64,000 nucleotides of DNA from Microbispora sp. ZYX-F-249 (GTDB lineage Bacteria; Actinomycetota; Actinomycetes; Streptosporangiales; Streptosporangiaceae): positions 1-64,000 of the forward strand of contig NZ_JBDJAW010000005.1 in the NCBI RefSeq assembly GCF_039649665.1. Direction: 5' to 3'. A model generated the notes under the pieces. The model ran no database searches and was not told where the DNA came from. It was given only the letters and a program-made list of their open reading frames with translations. The stretch's first letter is position 1. The number at the start of each line of letters is the position of its first letter. A program made the translations under genes and the position numbers. Of the stretch, positions 42,997 through 52,111 are shown one piece after another.

Positions 42997-44979
42997 ATGC
43001 ATTCACGTTCGGTAGTGATCGGCGAGCTGGCCGCGGGAGGCGCCGCCGCCGCGACCCTGACCGCGTTCGGGCTCCGCATGGGGTCCTCGGCCGCGTTCTC
43101 CGACGACTACTGGCTGTGGATCTCGGTGACGGCGCTCGTGTACGGCGCTCCCGGCGCGTTCCTCATCCGGCGCGGGCGGACGGTCCTGGGCGGGCTCTTC
43201 GTCGTCGTGAGCGCCAGCGCCGCGACCAGCGTCCTGGCGGGCGAGTACGCCACTGCCATGACGGACCGGCCGGGGCACGTGGTCGCGCTCTGGCTGTCGG
43301 TGTGGACCTGGGTGCCCGCATACGCGATCGTGGCGGCCGTCGTTCCCTACTGGCTGCCCTCCGGCGAGCGCCCGGCGGCGGCGTTCCGCCCCTTCATGTA
43401 CGCCGGGTGCGTGACGGTGGTCGCCGCGTCGGCCGCCTGGGCGTTGCTGCCGTACGAGCTCAGCGACGACGCGGCGCTGGCGGGCAGCGGGCTGGTCAAC
43501 CCCGTGGGCGTCGCGGGCGCGCAGGCGTTGCTCCCCGTCTGCCTGGTCATGCTCGCGGTCGCGGCGCTGGGCGGGCTCGCGTCCATGGCCGTTCGCATGC
43601 GCCGGGCCGGCGGCGACGAGCGCGGCCAGCTGGCCTGGGTGGCCGCCGGAGTGGCGGGCACCCTGCTCCTGCTGGCCGCCGCCCAGACCCGGGAGGCGGG
43701 GGCCGCGGGAGTTCTGCTGGCCGCCTCGGCCGTGCCGTTGCCGGTCTCCGTGGTCCTGGCCGTTCAGCGATACCGGCTCTGGGACGTGGAGACCGTGCTG
43801 CGGCGCGGGCTGGTCTGGGCGCTGATGTCGGCCGAGATCGCCCTCTGCTACGCGGTGGTCGTCGCACTGCTCGGCGATCTCCTGGGCCGCACTGTCGGCG
43901 CTCCTCTCGTCGCGGCCGCGGTGGTGGCCATCGGCGTGGCCCCCGCGCACCGGTTCCTGCAGAGGGGCGTGCGCCGGCTGCTGTACGGCGACGCCGCGGA
44001 CCCGTACGAGGCGCTGGGGCGGCTGGGCGCCACCCTGGAGACGGCGGCGGCCCCCGCGGAGGCGCTGGAGCGGCTGGCCGCGGAGGTCGCCAGGCTCCTG
44101 CGGGTGCCGGCCGTGTGGGTACTGGTGCTCGACGGACCGGAGTCCCGCCATGGAGACGACGTCGGCCCGGACCCGGTGCGCATGCCACTCGTCCACGCCG
44201 GGGAGGCGGTGGGCGAGCTTGTGCTGACCCGGCCGCGCGCGGGGCGGTTCCGGCCGGCCGAGGCCAGGCTGTTGGGCGTCCTGGCCCGGCAGGCGGGCGC
44301 GGCCGCGCACGCCGCCCGGCTCGCCGCCGATCTGGACCGGTCACGGCGGGCGCTGGTCGCCGCGCGGGCCGAGGAACGCCGCCGGCTGCGCCGGGATCTG
44401 CACGATCACCTCGGGCCCAGCCTGTCGGCCGTGCATCTGCAGCTGGAGACCGTCCGCGACCTGGTGAGCACCGACCCGGCGGGGGCGGAGGCTCTCGCCG
44501 ACCGGTGCGCGGGCTGGCTGGCCGGCGCCGTGAGCGACGTCCGCCGCATCGTGGACGGGCTCGGCCCGTCCACCCTCGACGACCTCGGCCTGGCCGAGGC
44601 GCTCCGCGCGCAGGCCGCGGCGTTCGACCACCCCGGCCTCGCGGTCCGGCTGAGCCTGCCCGAGCAGGGCCTGCCCCCGCTTCCGGCCGCCACCGAGGCG
44701 GCGGCTCTGCGCATCGTGGGCGAGGCGCTGGCCAACACCGCCCGGCACGCGCGTGCCGGAGGCTGCGACATCGAGGTCACCCTGTCCGCCGACACGCTGC
44801 ACCTCACCGTGCGGGACGACGGCGTCGGCATGGCCGGGCCGGCCCGGCGTCGGCGGGCGGGGGTGGGCCTGGAGTCCATGACCGAGGCCGCCGCCCAGCT
44901 CGACGGGGTGTGCGAGATTCTGTCCCCTGCGGGCGGCGGCACGGAGATCCGCGTGCGGCTGCCGAGAGTCGAGGTGTGA
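42997..44979 (+). CDS. Membrane histidine kinase, NarL/LuxR-partner (HisKA_3) type
   Basis: 660 residues: about ten hydrophobic segments in the first 320 residues, a GAF-like region (about 335-445), then a HisKA_3 dimerisation domain with phosphoacceptor His469 in 'RRDLHDHLGPSLSAV' and an HATPase_c domain ('ALRIVGEALANTARHARAGG', 'VRDDGVGMAG'). It would phosphorylate the response regulator at 44981, whose ATG lies 1 nt after its stop. ATG 42997 has a GACAAT box 7 nt upstream, so the message may be leaderless. Signal unknown. Confidence 0.9.
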   Translation: MHSRSVVIGELAAGGAAAATLTAFGLRMGSSAAFSDDYWLWISVTALVYGAPGAFLIRRGRTVLGGLFVVVSASAATSVLAGEYATAMTDRPGHVVALWLSVWTWVPAYAIVAAVVPYWLPSGERPAAAFRPFMYAGCVTVVAASAAWALLPYELSDDAALAGSGLVNPVGVAGAQALLPVCLVMLAVAALGGLASMAVRMRRAGGDERGQLAWVAAGVAGTLLLLAAAQTREAGAAGVLLAASAVPLPVSVVLAVQRYRLWDVETVLRRGLVWALMSAEIALCYAVVVALLGDLLGRTVGAPLVAAAVVAIGVAPAHRFLQRGVRRLLYGDAADPYEALGRLGATLETAAAPAEALERLAAEVARLLRVPAVWVLVLDGPESRHGDDVGPDPVRMPLVHAGEAVGELVLTRPRAGRFRPAEARLLGVLARQAGAAAHAARLAADLDRSRRALVAARAEERRRLRRDLHDHLGPSLSAVHLQLETVRDLVSTDPAGAEALADRCAGWLAGAVSDVRRIVDGLGPSTLDDLGLAEALRAQAAAFDHPGLAVRLSLPEQGLPPLPAATEAAALRIVGEALANTARHARAGGCDIEVTLSADTLHLTVRDDGVGMAGPARRRRAGVGLESMTEAAAQLDGVCEILSPAGGGTEIRVRLPRVEV

Positions 44980-44980
44980 G

Positions 44981-45640
44981 ATGCGTGTGCTGATCGTCGA
45001 CGACCACCCCATGTACCGCGAGGGGCTGATCGCGGCGCTGACCGGCCGGCCCGGCGTCACCGTCGTGGGCGAGGCGGGCGACGGCGCGGCCGCCGTCGAG
45101 ATGGTGGCCCGGCTCACGCCCGACGTCGTCCTGATGGACCTGCACATGCCGGTCATGAACGGCGTCGAGGCCACGGGGCGGTTGCGGGCGGAGCATCCGG
45201 ACGTGGCCGTCGTGGTGCTGACGATGCTGGAGTCCGACGAGTCGCTGGCGGCTGCCGTACGGGCGGGCGCGCGCGGCTACCTCCTCAAGGGTGCGGGCCG
45301 GGCCGAGATCCTGCGGGCGCTCGAGGCCTGCCGGGACGGCGGCGCCTACTTCGGCCCGAACGCCGCCCGGGCGCTCGCCGGGCTCGTCGGCGCCGAGGCC
45401 CGGCGGCCCGTGGCCAATCCGATCCTGCCCGAGCTCACCGAGCGCGAGGTGGAGATCCTCGACCTCATGGCGCGGGGGCTGTCCAACGCCGCCATCGCCT
45501 CCCGGCTGTACGTCTCGGACAAGACGGTCCGCAACTACGTGAGCGCGGTGTACGGCAAGCTCGGCGTCGGCGACCGCGCCGCCGCGGTCGCCCGGGCCAG
45601 GGACGCCGGGCTCGGCACCGGCCTGCCCGGCGTCCGCTGA
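44981..45640 (+). CDS. NarL/LuxR-family response regulator
   Basis: 219 residues: receiver domain with acidic pair 'VDDHPMYREG', phosphoacceptor Asp53 in 'PDVVLMDLHMPVMNG' and Lys in 'ARGYLLKGAG', followed by a LuxR-type HTH ('LTEREVEILDLMARGLSNAA', 'LYVSDKTVRNYVSAVYGKL'). Cytoplasmic DNA-binding partner of the histidine kinase immediately upstream; cotranscribed. Confidence 0.93.
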   Translation: MRVLIVDDHPMYREGLIAALTGRPGVTVVGEAGDGAAAVEMVARLTPDVVLMDLHMPVMNGVEATGRLRAEHPDVAVVVLTMLESDESLAAAVRAGARGYLLKGAGRAEILRALEACRDGGAYFGPNAARALAGLVGAEARRPVANPILPELTEREVEILDLMARGLSNAAIASRLYVSDKTVRNYVSAVYGKLGVGDRAAAVARARDAGLGTGLPGVR

Positions 45641-45685
45641 GCCGGCGTTCGGCCGACCCAGCGCTCTGCGGAGGGAGCGGGGTGG

Positions 45686-45850
45686 TCAGGCCCCGCGCTT
45701 CGGGATGATCCGCTTGACCGCCACGGCGGCCGACACCAGCGTGAACAGGCCCAGGGCGATCCAGAGCGCGTTCCAGCCCATGAACGGGGCGGTCAGCGCC
45801 GCACCGCCGAAGCCCGCCGCGACGCCCCCGATGGGTGGGTTGTTGTACAT
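45686..45850 (-). CDS. Small membrane peptide behind the glycosyltransferase
   Basis: 54 residues: Gly/Pro-rich start ('MYNNPPIGGVAAGFGGAA'), hydrophobic core ('GWNALWIALGLFTLVSAAVA') and basic end ('VKRIIPKRGA'). It looks like the anchoring part of a surface protein without an LPxTG motif. ATG 45850 follows AAAGGA at a normal distance; ATG 45859 would add three residues but sits too close to it. Starts within a few bases of the glycosyltransferase stop, so coupled to it. Function unknown. Confidence 0.6.
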   Translation of the reverse strand: MYNNPPIGGVAAGFGGAALTAPFMGWNALWIALGLFTLVSAAVAVKRIIPKRGA

Positions 45851-45852
45851 GT

Positions 45853-47106
45853 TCACCATTTCCTTTCCCGACGCCACGCGGCGTCCCAGAAGGCTTTCGC
45901 CTGTGCTGACTGCAGGAAGACATCGAAGATCATTTCTACGAACAGCAGGGCGGCGACCGCCATCTGCCTGCCGCCCCTGCTGCGGACGGTCACGATCCGC
46001 TCGACCATGAAGACGCCCGTGACCGCCAGCCAGAGCGGATGGAAGTTGAGCGTGCCCGTGACCGCGATCGACCAGGCCGTGGCGCCCAGGTACGCGAAGA
46101 TCACAATGATCCCGACCAGCGACAGGAGCTGCCGGCCCCAGTAGGGCAACGTGACCCGCGTCCAGCCGTAGTCGGTGAGGTTCTCCAGCGCCCCCCGTTT
46201 CCACCGCAGCCGCTGCTTGAACAGGTCCTTCCAGGTCTCCATGACCTCGGTGGTGAGCGTGCATTCCGCGGGACACAGGATGCGGAACCTCAGGTGCAGC
46301 AGCGCCAGGGTGAGCTCGTTGTCCTCGGTCAGGACACGTACGTCGTAGACCTGGTCGCGGCCGGGGAGACGACCGCCGCGGCGGGCCCTGACGACCTCCT
46401 TGAGCGCGAGCGCGCGGAAAAGCGTCGCCGTCCCGGTGAGCACCAGCGCCTTCCCGTGCAGCCGCCGCACGTCCCTGGCGTAGCGCGCGTACTCGTTGCG
46501 CTGGAACATGCCCACCAGCCCGCCGCCCGGCTTGCCGGTGAAGGTGCCTCCCACCGCGGCCAGTTCGCCGGTCGCCAACCGGAGGACGGCATGGTGGATG
46601 AAACCGGGATCGAGCGCCGAGTCCGCGTCCATGACCAGTACGGCGTGCCGGGACCCCAGCTGGGGCAGCAGGACTTCGAGCACCTGGTTGAGGGCGCCCG
46701 CCTTCTTGTGGCGGTTGCCGATCGTCCTGATCACCTCGGCGCCGTGCGCGCGGGCGATCTCCTCGGTCCTGTCGGTGCAGTTGTCCGCGATCACGATGAC
46801 GCGGTTGGGCCTGCGCCGCTGCGCGTGAAGCGACGTCATCGTCTCGGCGATCTGGGCCTCTTCATTGTGTGCCGGGACCAGCACGGTGACGTGCATGCGC
46901 GCGGGATCGACCTCCGGGAGGTCCCGCTTGCCGGCGGCGCCCTTCCCGGCCCGGTGCCGGCCCGTACGGGGCTCCGCGAGGCCCGGATGAGCCGGAGTGG
47001 CGGACGGTCCTGGGCGTCCCGCGTCGAAGGCGTGGCCGCGCCCGGTCTCCGGCGGCCTGGGCAGAGTTTCCGACTGAACCACTTGAAACCGTCCAGCTCC
47101 CCGCAA
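45853..47106 (-). CDS. Family 2 glycosyltransferase (processive, membrane)
   Basis: About 417 residues: a variable Arg/Pro-rich N-terminus (to about 70), then a GT2 catalytic domain with 'VTVLVPAHNEEAQIAETM', 'VIADNCTDRTEEIA', DxD 'VLVMDADSAL', 'TEDNELTLALL' and the processive motif 'QRLRWKRGALENL', followed by three to four transmembrane helices. This resembles BcsA/hyaluronan-synthase-like enzymes, so it may make a surface polysaccharide. The start is uncertain: the frame opens at TTG 47106; Met at about 46899 is another option. Divergent from the sortase gene. Confidence 0.85.
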   Translation of the reverse strand: MRGAGRFQVVQSETLPRPPETGRGHAFDAGRPGPSATPAHPGLAEPRTGRHRAGKGAAGKRDLPEVDPARMHVTVLVPAHNEEAQIAETMTSLHAQRRRPNRVIVIADNCTDRTEEIARAHGAEVIRTIGNRHKKAGALNQVLEVLLPQLGSRHAVLVMDADSALDPGFIHHAVLRLATGELAAVGGTFTGKPGGGLVGMFQRNEYARYARDVRRLHGKALVLTGTATLFRALALKEVVRARRGGRLPGRDQVYDVRVLTEDNELTLALLHLRFRILCPAECTLTTEVMETWKDLFKQRLRWKRGALENLTDYGWTRVTLPYWGRQLLSLVGIIVIFAYLGATAWSIAVTGTLNFHPLWLAVTGVFMVERIVTVRSRGGRQMAVAALLFVEMIFDVFLQSAQAKAFWDAAWRRERKW

Positions 47107-47221
47107 ACCGCCGCATCATGGTGACTACTTCCGAGAGGTTACACGCGTGACGGAAGCGACAGGTTTACATCAATGCGACGTACGATGGTTTTCGATTTTG
47201 GGACGCAGGAACGGTGATTAA

Positions 47222-47893
47222 GTGGGCAGGGTTGCGGTCGCCATCCTTCTGAGCCTGTCCGCGGCCGCCGTCGCCGTCGCCGTCACGGTCGCGGCCGGGC
47301 GCTCCGGCGAGGGTCAGGCGGCGCCTCCCGCGCCTCCCGTGAGCGTGTCGACCCCGCGGGCGCAGCCGAAGCCCACGGCGCGGGCACTGCCGTCGTCACC
47401 GCCGGTCATGCTGGAGATCCCGAAGATCGGCGTGCGGACCACGCTGATGACGCTGGGCAAGAACCCGGACGGGACACTGGAGGTCCCGCCTCTCGACAGG
47501 GTCGACGAGGCCGGCTGGTACCGGCTCGGCCCGTCGCCGGGTACCCCCGGTCCCGCGGTCATCGCCGGGCACGTCGACTCGAAAGAGGGGCCCGGTGTCT
47601 TCTTCCGCCTCGGCGACCTGCGTCCGGGCGACACGGTGAGGATCTCCAGAAAGGACCGCACCCAGGTGGTCTTCGAGGTGGACTCCCTCGAGCGCGTGCC
47701 GAAGGACCGCTTCCCCACTCGCAAGGTCTACGGGATGGTCGAGTTCCCCGGACTGCGCCTGATCACATGTGGCGGGAACTTCGACACCGCCAGTGGGCAC
47801 TACCGCGACAACGTCATCGTCTACGCCCATCTCGTCGCCGGGCACCGCCCGGAGGACGGCGCCCCCTCCCGTCGCCCGACCGCGAAGGGATGA
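47222..47893 (+). CDS. Class F-type sortase
   Basis: 223 residues: one N-terminal membrane anchor, a Pro-rich linker, and a sortase barrel with catalytic His117 ('VIAGHVDSKEG'), Cys183 ('LRLITCGGNF') and Arg195 ('HYRDNVIVYAHL'). Short size and the 'ITCGG' motif fit class F sortases of actinobacteria. It would attach surface proteins to cell wall; no LPxTG substrate is encoded in the window. GTG 47222 has AGGAAC upstream. Divergent from the glycosyltransferase. Confidence 0.9.
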   Translation: MGRVAVAILLSLSAAAVAVAVTVAAGRSGEGQAAPPAPPVSVSTPRAQPKPTARALPSSPPVMLEIPKIGVRTTLMTLGKNPDGTLEVPPLDRVDEAGWYRLGPSPGTPGPAVIAGHVDSKEGPGVFFRLGDLRPGDTVRISRKDRTQVVFEVDSLERVPKDRFPTRKVYGMVEFPGLRLITCGGNFDTASGHYRDNVIVYAHLVAGHRPEDGAPSRRPTAKG

Positions 47894-47972
47894 CGTGGCA
47901 CGCCGCGGTGACGAAATCGTGGCAACCCCTACTCTCGCCGGTCACGAGCGGCACGAGGGCCGAAGCGAGCAA

Positions 47973-48005
47973 GGGGTGCCGCGGCCCTACCGGCCGCGGC
48001 ACCCC
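47973..48005. terminator. Bidirectional terminator
   Basis: GGGGTGCCGCGGCC (47973-47986) pairs perfectly with 47992-48005 around a 5-nt loop, between the convergent sortase and Cys-rich peptide genes. Confidence 0.8.
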
Positions 48006-48061
48006 CGATCGTCCCCTTCAGCGGGTCCGGGTGACCGGTCAGGCCCGGATCACCCGAGGAC

Positions 48062-48298
48062 CTAGCAGTTCGGCAGGAAGGGCGGGCAGACGGGCTTCGG
48101 GCAGGGACCCGTGGTGGGGGGGCCGTACGTGCCCGGCCCGTAGGGACCGTTGCCGGAGGTGCAGGTGTTCGTCTGCGGGTAGTGGCAGGGATCGGTCCTG
48201 ATCAGGGTGTACTTGCCGTCGCAGACCTTCCACAGCTGCCCGCCTGTCTGGTAGCTGGGGCAGTTGTAGATCGGTGTCCAGCGTTCGGTGCATGCCAT
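48062..48298 (-). CDS. Cysteine-rich miniprotein
   Basis: 78 residues with eight Cys (3, 13, 26, 38, 46, 66, 71, 78), a mixed first half ('WTPIYNCPSYQTGGQLWKVC') and a Pro/Gly/Tyr-rich tail ('GPYGPGTYGPPTTGPCPKP'). No signal peptide is visible and no family is recognised. ATG 48298 follows AAGGAAGG, so translation is well supported. The regular Cys content suggests a disulfide-bonded or metal-binding peptide, or a modified peptide precursor; the next gene encodes an SRPBCC protein, not a known modifying enzyme. Confidence 0.65.
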   Translation of the reverse strand: MACTERWTPIYNCPSYQTGGQLWKVCDGKYTLIRTDPCHYPQTNTCTSGNGPYGPGTYGPPTTGPCPKPVCPPFLPNC

Positions 48299-48553
48299 TG
48301 GTTCGGCCTTCCTTCTCGTGACGGCTCCCCTTGGTGGGGGGAGCAGACGGTTCGACACGGCCAAACCTAGGAACGCCGCACATGGAAACGGCATGACCGT
48401 GACATGGCCCGGCGGCAGGGGCCGCCCCGATCCCGTTGCGGGGCGGCACACCTGTGCGGTTACGTGTCGCCATGCCGATCGACCGCGGCGCCCGCGTCGA
48501 CGACCGCGCCGCGCGGGACGCGTCCCCCGGCGGGCGAAGGAAGGACAGCTGAC

Positions 48554-48982
48554 ATGCGGTTCGAGACGGGCGTCGACATCGACGCCCCCGCGGAGCGGGT
48601 ATGGCGGGTCATGACGGACGTCGTCCGATGGCCCGAGTTCACGCCCACCATGACCTCGCTGGAGCACCTCGGCGACGGCCCGCTGCGCCTCGGCGGGCGC
48701 GTGCGGATCAAGCAGCCGGGGCTACCCCCGATGGTCTGGCAGGTGACGGAGTTCAGCGAAGGCCGGTCCTTCGCCTGGCAGGCGGCCGGCGGGGGCGTGA
48801 CCACGCTCGGGACGCACGTGCTCACGCCCCGGGACGGCGGGGTGTCGGTCCTGCTCGGGATCGTCCAGTCCGGACCGCTGGCGCCGCTGATGGCCCTGCT
48901 GGCCGGCGGCCGCACCCGCAGGTACGTGCGCACGGAGGCGGAGAGCCTCAAACGGCGCTGCGAGTCCGGCGACGAGCGGTGA
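48554..48982 (+). CDS. SRPBCC-family protein (polyketide cyclase-like)
   Basis: 142 residues of START-like fold: 'IDAPAERVWRVMTDVVRWPE', 'LGGRVRIKQPGLPPMVWQV', 'GEFVL'-type strands and a C-terminal helix. Such proteins bind hydrophobic ligands; some act as cyclases. ATG 48554 follows AAGGAAGGA. Divergent from the Cys-rich miniprotein; functional link unknown. Confidence 0.8.
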   Translation: MRFETGVDIDAPAERVWRVMTDVVRWPEFTPTMTSLEHLGDGPLRLGGRVRIKQPGLPPMVWQVTEFSEGRSFAWQAAGGGVTTLGTHVLTPRDGGVSVLLGIVQSGPLAPLMALLAGGRTRRYVRTEAESLKRRCESGDER

Positions 48983-49021
48983 AAGGGATGGGCCGGAGTC
49001 GCGGGGACTCCGGCCCACCGG

Positions 49022-50953
49022 TTACTCGGCGGGGTAGTCCGCGATGTACTGCGGCACGCCGACCTTGGTCGTGTCGGCCGCGTCGCCGACGCCGTTGACG
49101 ACGTGGTCGATCGTCCCGGCGTTGAGGTTGACCGTCATGATGTGGTGCAGCCGCACGCCCGGCGTCCGCGGGACCTCGAAGCCGTTCTCGGTGTGGATTT
49201 GCGGGTTGTTCTGGTTGAAGACGTAGACGCCCGCGCCGTAGAGGTTGTGCCTCTTCACCCGGTCGCCGACCTTGTAGCCGGCGTAGCCCTCGACCGTGCC
49301 GTTCATCCAGTCGGCCTGGGTGGGCGGGTCGTACGGCAGCTCGTTCTGGTAGAGGATCGTCGTGCCGTCCTCGCCGTTCCAGACCGTGTTGTAGCGCTGG
49401 AAGTGCTCGACGAACAGGCCGGTCGCCGTCACGCGATCGCCGTTGATGACGGCGCCGTACCGGCCGATGTTGGTGTTCCAGCGCTGCGTGTCGGTGAAGC
49501 CCTCGACGCCGTGGTCGGCGCGCCACACCCAGGTGTGGTCGATGAGCACGTCGTCGCTGTTGACCTCGAGAGCGGTCTCGGTCTTGCCGACGTGCGGGCC
49601 GCCGACCCGGAAGTACACGTCGGACAGGGTCGTCGGGTCGTCCGCCGACGCCCGGTGGCCGCCGTGACCGCCGTGCTCCTTGCCCACCCGCAGCAGGACC
49701 GGCGACTTCTGCGTGCCCGCGTCGACGGTGACCCCGGCGACGACCACGCCGGGGACGTCGGCGACGTCGATCGGGACCGCGCCGCGTACGGCGGTGAGCG
49801 TGGCGTGCCCGATGCCGAGGACCACCGTGCCGGGCCGCTTGACCTCGATGCTCCGCGCGATGTCGTACACGCCCGGCGTGAGCAGCAGGTTCTTGCCGCG
49901 CGCGAGCTGGCTGTTGATGGCCTGCACCGAGTCGGACGGCTTCGCGACGAAGAAGTCGGACAGCGGCACCGTACGGCCCGGCGTCATGCCGTCGGCCCAG
50001 GAGACGCCGCGGGTGTTCCTCCTGGCGGCCGGCACGCGGACGCCGAGCGCGCCCTGCGCGTCGGTGAACAGGTAGGGCTTCTCCCGGCTGACGGGGGTGT
50101 TCTCGATCGTGGTGTAGGGCGGGTCCGGGAAGCCGGACTCGTCCGGCGCGCCGACGACGCCCGAGAAGACCTGGTTCCACACGCCGTTGGACCACCCGGC
50201 GACCTCGGTGTTGCGGGTCAGCCACTGCTGCTGGGAGCCGTTCGTGACGGACGGCAGCCGGGAGTCGGCGATGAAGCCGCCGCTGGCGTACTGCGGGCCG
50301 GCGGTGCAGTAGTCCATCAGCGAGAGGCTGCCGCCGGTGACGTTGAGGCGGCGCATGGAGACCGCCTGGGAGACGGCCCAGAAGTTGGCCGACTGGCGGC
50401 AGCCGTCCTGGCCCGCCGCGTTGACGTTGATCGACAGGTTCGACAGCGTGCGCCAGAAGTTGACGAGCGCGAGGCAGTTGCCGGTGCCGTTGTTCTCCAG
50501 GCAGCGGTTGTAGACCTCGACCTTGCCGTTGATGACGACGTCGGTGGGCGAGGCGCCCAGACCGGCGATCTCCGTGTAGTAGCCGACCTTGATCTGGAGC
50601 GGGCGCTCGGCGGTGCCGTACGTGCCGGGCTTGAAGAGGTAGGCGTGGCGCTCGGTGCCCATCTCGTTGTCGACCTGGGCGGTGTGCGCCGCGTCCAGGG
50701 TCGCCTGGATCTGGTCGACGGGCATGCTCGGGTCGAAGACGGTGACGTTCGGCCCGAGGTCGGCGGGCCCCGGGTTGCCGTGGTTTCCGTGGTTGCCGTG
50801 GTCTCCATGGGCCGGGGCGGCGGTGGCGGCCGTCGCTCCCGCCGTCATGACGGCGGTCGTCAGCACGAGACCGGCCGTGAACGCCCGGCCGATCAGCCGG
50901 CGGCCGGGGCGCCGTCCGGTGGGACTCCCGGTTCCAGGAGTCTGGGTCGTCAT
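49022..50953 (-). CDS. Secreted double beta-helix protein (GH55-like)
   Basis: 643 residues: twin-arginine-like signal ('GRRPGRRLIGRAFTAGLV', cleavage near residue 47), a His/Gly linker, then two beta-helix halves, each opening with a pectate-lyase-superfamily segment ('VDQIQATLDAAHTAQ' and 'SVQAINSQLARGKNLLLTPG'). This double layout recalls GH55 beta-1,3-glucanases; relatives are often misnamed adenylyl cyclase. Catalytic residues are not identified. A LacI-type palindrome upstream supports carbohydrate control. Confidence 0.75.
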   Translation of the reverse strand: MTTQTPGTGSPTGRRPGRRLIGRAFTAGLVLTTAVMTAGATAATAAPAHGDHGNHGNHGNPGPADLGPNVTVFDPSMPVDQIQATLDAAHTAQVDNEMGTERHAYLFKPGTYGTAERPLQIKVGYYTEIAGLGASPTDVVINGKVEVYNRCLENNGTGNCLALVNFWRTLSNLSINVNAAGQDGCRQSANFWAVSQAVSMRRLNVTGGSLSLMDYCTAGPQYASGGFIADSRLPSVTNGSQQQWLTRNTEVAGWSNGVWNQVFSGVVGAPDESGFPDPPYTTIENTPVSREKPYLFTDAQGALGVRVPAARRNTRGVSWADGMTPGRTVPLSDFFVAKPSDSVQAINSQLARGKNLLLTPGVYDIARSIEVKRPGTVVLGIGHATLTAVRGAVPIDVADVPGVVVAGVTVDAGTQKSPVLLRVGKEHGGHGGHRASADDPTTLSDVYFRVGGPHVGKTETALEVNSDDVLIDHTWVWRADHGVEGFTDTQRWNTNIGRYGAVINGDRVTATGLFVEHFQRYNTVWNGEDGTTILYQNELPYDPPTQADWMNGTVEGYAGYKVGDRVKRHNLYGAGVYVFNQNNPQIHTENGFEVPRTPGVRLHHIMTVNLNAGTIDHVVNGVGDAADTTKVGVPQYIADYPAE

Positions 50954-50983
50954 ACGGGTCGTCCTTTCCGCTGCGTACGCAGC

Positions 50984-50999
50984 GAGAGAGCGCTCTCTC
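50984..50999. promoter_or_regulatory. LacI-family operator
   Basis: Perfect 16-bp palindrome GAGAGAGCGCTCTCTC, 31 bases upstream of the minus-strand beta-helix gene ATG (50953). The CG-centred GAGCGCTC core is typical of LacI/CebR-type sugar repressors in actinomycetes. A TTGATG sequence (-35-like) lies upstream on the minus strand, so the palindrome would cover the -10 region. Confidence 0.7.
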
Positions 51000-51116
51000 C
51001 GTGGGTCCGACTTACATCAAGCCCTGAAAAAATGTGTGGGAACGTTTCTATCGCGCGAACCGGCTCCGGCGCTATGCCCCGGACGCCATTGATTTCCGGT
51101 CCGCCCGGCACGGCGA

Positions 51117-51150
51117 ACCGCCCCGGAGCCATTCGGGGCTCCGGGGCGGT
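51117..51150 (-). terminator. Terminator of the psuG end of the operon
   Basis: Perfect 14-bp stem, ACCGCCCCGGAGCC (51117-51130) and 51137-51150, loop of 6 nt, 11 bases after the psuG stop. Confidence 0.8.
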
Positions 51151-51160
51151 GCGCAGCGGA

Positions 51161-52102
51161 TCAGGCGGTCTCCCGCAGATGTCGCGCGTGGGCCGCGGCC
51201 AGCCGGCCGCCGACCTCGGCCGTGCTGACGAGCACGGACATGTTCGCTTTGGACGACCGGCCCTCGGTGGCCGCGTCCACGGCGCGCATGAGGTACTTCG
51301 TGATCGCGTTGCCGCGGACGCCGTCGCGCTCGGCCGCGGCCATCGCGCCGGTGATGGCGGCGTCCACCTCGGACGCGTCGATCGCGTCCTCCTCCCGCAC
51401 CGGTGTGGTGATCAGGAAGGAGCTGCGGTTGCCCAGCGCCCAGTGGTTCTCCACCGCCCGCGCGATCACCCCCTCGTCGTCGAGCCGCTGCGGGCTGCGC
51501 AGGCCGCTGGACACGCAGTAGAAGGCGGGGAAGTCGTCCGACCGGTACGACACCACCGGCACGCAGTGGGTCTCCAGGAACTCCAAGGTCAGGCCCAGGT
51601 CGAGGATGCTCTTGGCCCCGGCGCAGACGACCGCCACCTTCGACCGGGTGAACTGGATCAGGTCGGAGGAGACGTCCATCGTCTTCTCCGCGCCCCGGTG
51701 AACGCCGCCGATGCCGGCCGACGAGAAGAACGGGATGCCGGCCAGCTCGGCCGCCACCACCGAGCTGGCCACCGTCAGCGCGCCGAGCCCGCCCTGGGCG
51801 AGGATCACCGGCAGGTCCCGGCTGCTGACCTTGGGGATGCCGGGGGTCGAGGCGAACCGCTCGACGTCCTCGTCCGTCATGCCGACCCTGAACCGGCCGC
51901 CCTCGACGCAGATCGTGGCCGGGACCGCACCCCCGGCGCGGACCGCGTCCTCGACCTTCCGCGCGGTGGCGGCGTTGTCCGGATAGGGCAGGCCGTGGGT
52001 GATGACGTTCGACTCCAGCGCCACCACCGGCCGGCCCTCGGCCAGTGCGTCCGCGACCTCCTCGCTGTACACCAGCGGGACGCGCCCGTGCTCCCAAGTC
52101 AT
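51161..52102 (-). CDS. psuG: Pseudouridine-5'-phosphate glycosidase (PsuG/IndA type)
   Basis: 313 residues. PsuG makes or breaks the C-C glycosidic bond: uracil plus ribose 5-phosphate and pseudouridine 5'-phosphate. Family marks are '[16 protein letters not shown]' (Glu30), '[13 protein letters not shown]' and the ring-opening Lys164 in '[13 protein letters not shown]'. ATG 52102 is 9 bp after the NRPS-tautomerase stop, so it is cotranscribed. Beside an indigoidine synthetase this gene is called indA, or minB in minimycin clusters, where it joins the base to ribose 5-phosphate. Confidence 0.92.
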   Translation of the reverse strand: MTWEHGRVPLVYSEEVADALAEGRPVVALESNVITHGLPYPDNAATARKVEDAVRAGGAVPATICVEGGRFRVGMTDEDVERFASTPGIPKVSSRDLPVILAQGGLGALTVASSVVAAELAGIPFFSSAGIGGVHRGAEKTMDVSSDLIQFTRSKVAVVCAGAKSILDLGLTLEFLETHCVPVVSYRSDDFPAFYCVSSGLRSPQRLDDEGVIARAVENHWALGNRSSFLITTPVREEDAIDASEVDAAITGAMAAAERDGVRGNAITKYLMRAVDAATEGRSSKANMSVLVSTAEVGGRLAAAHARHLRETA

Positions 52103-52111
52103 CGTCGCCCC

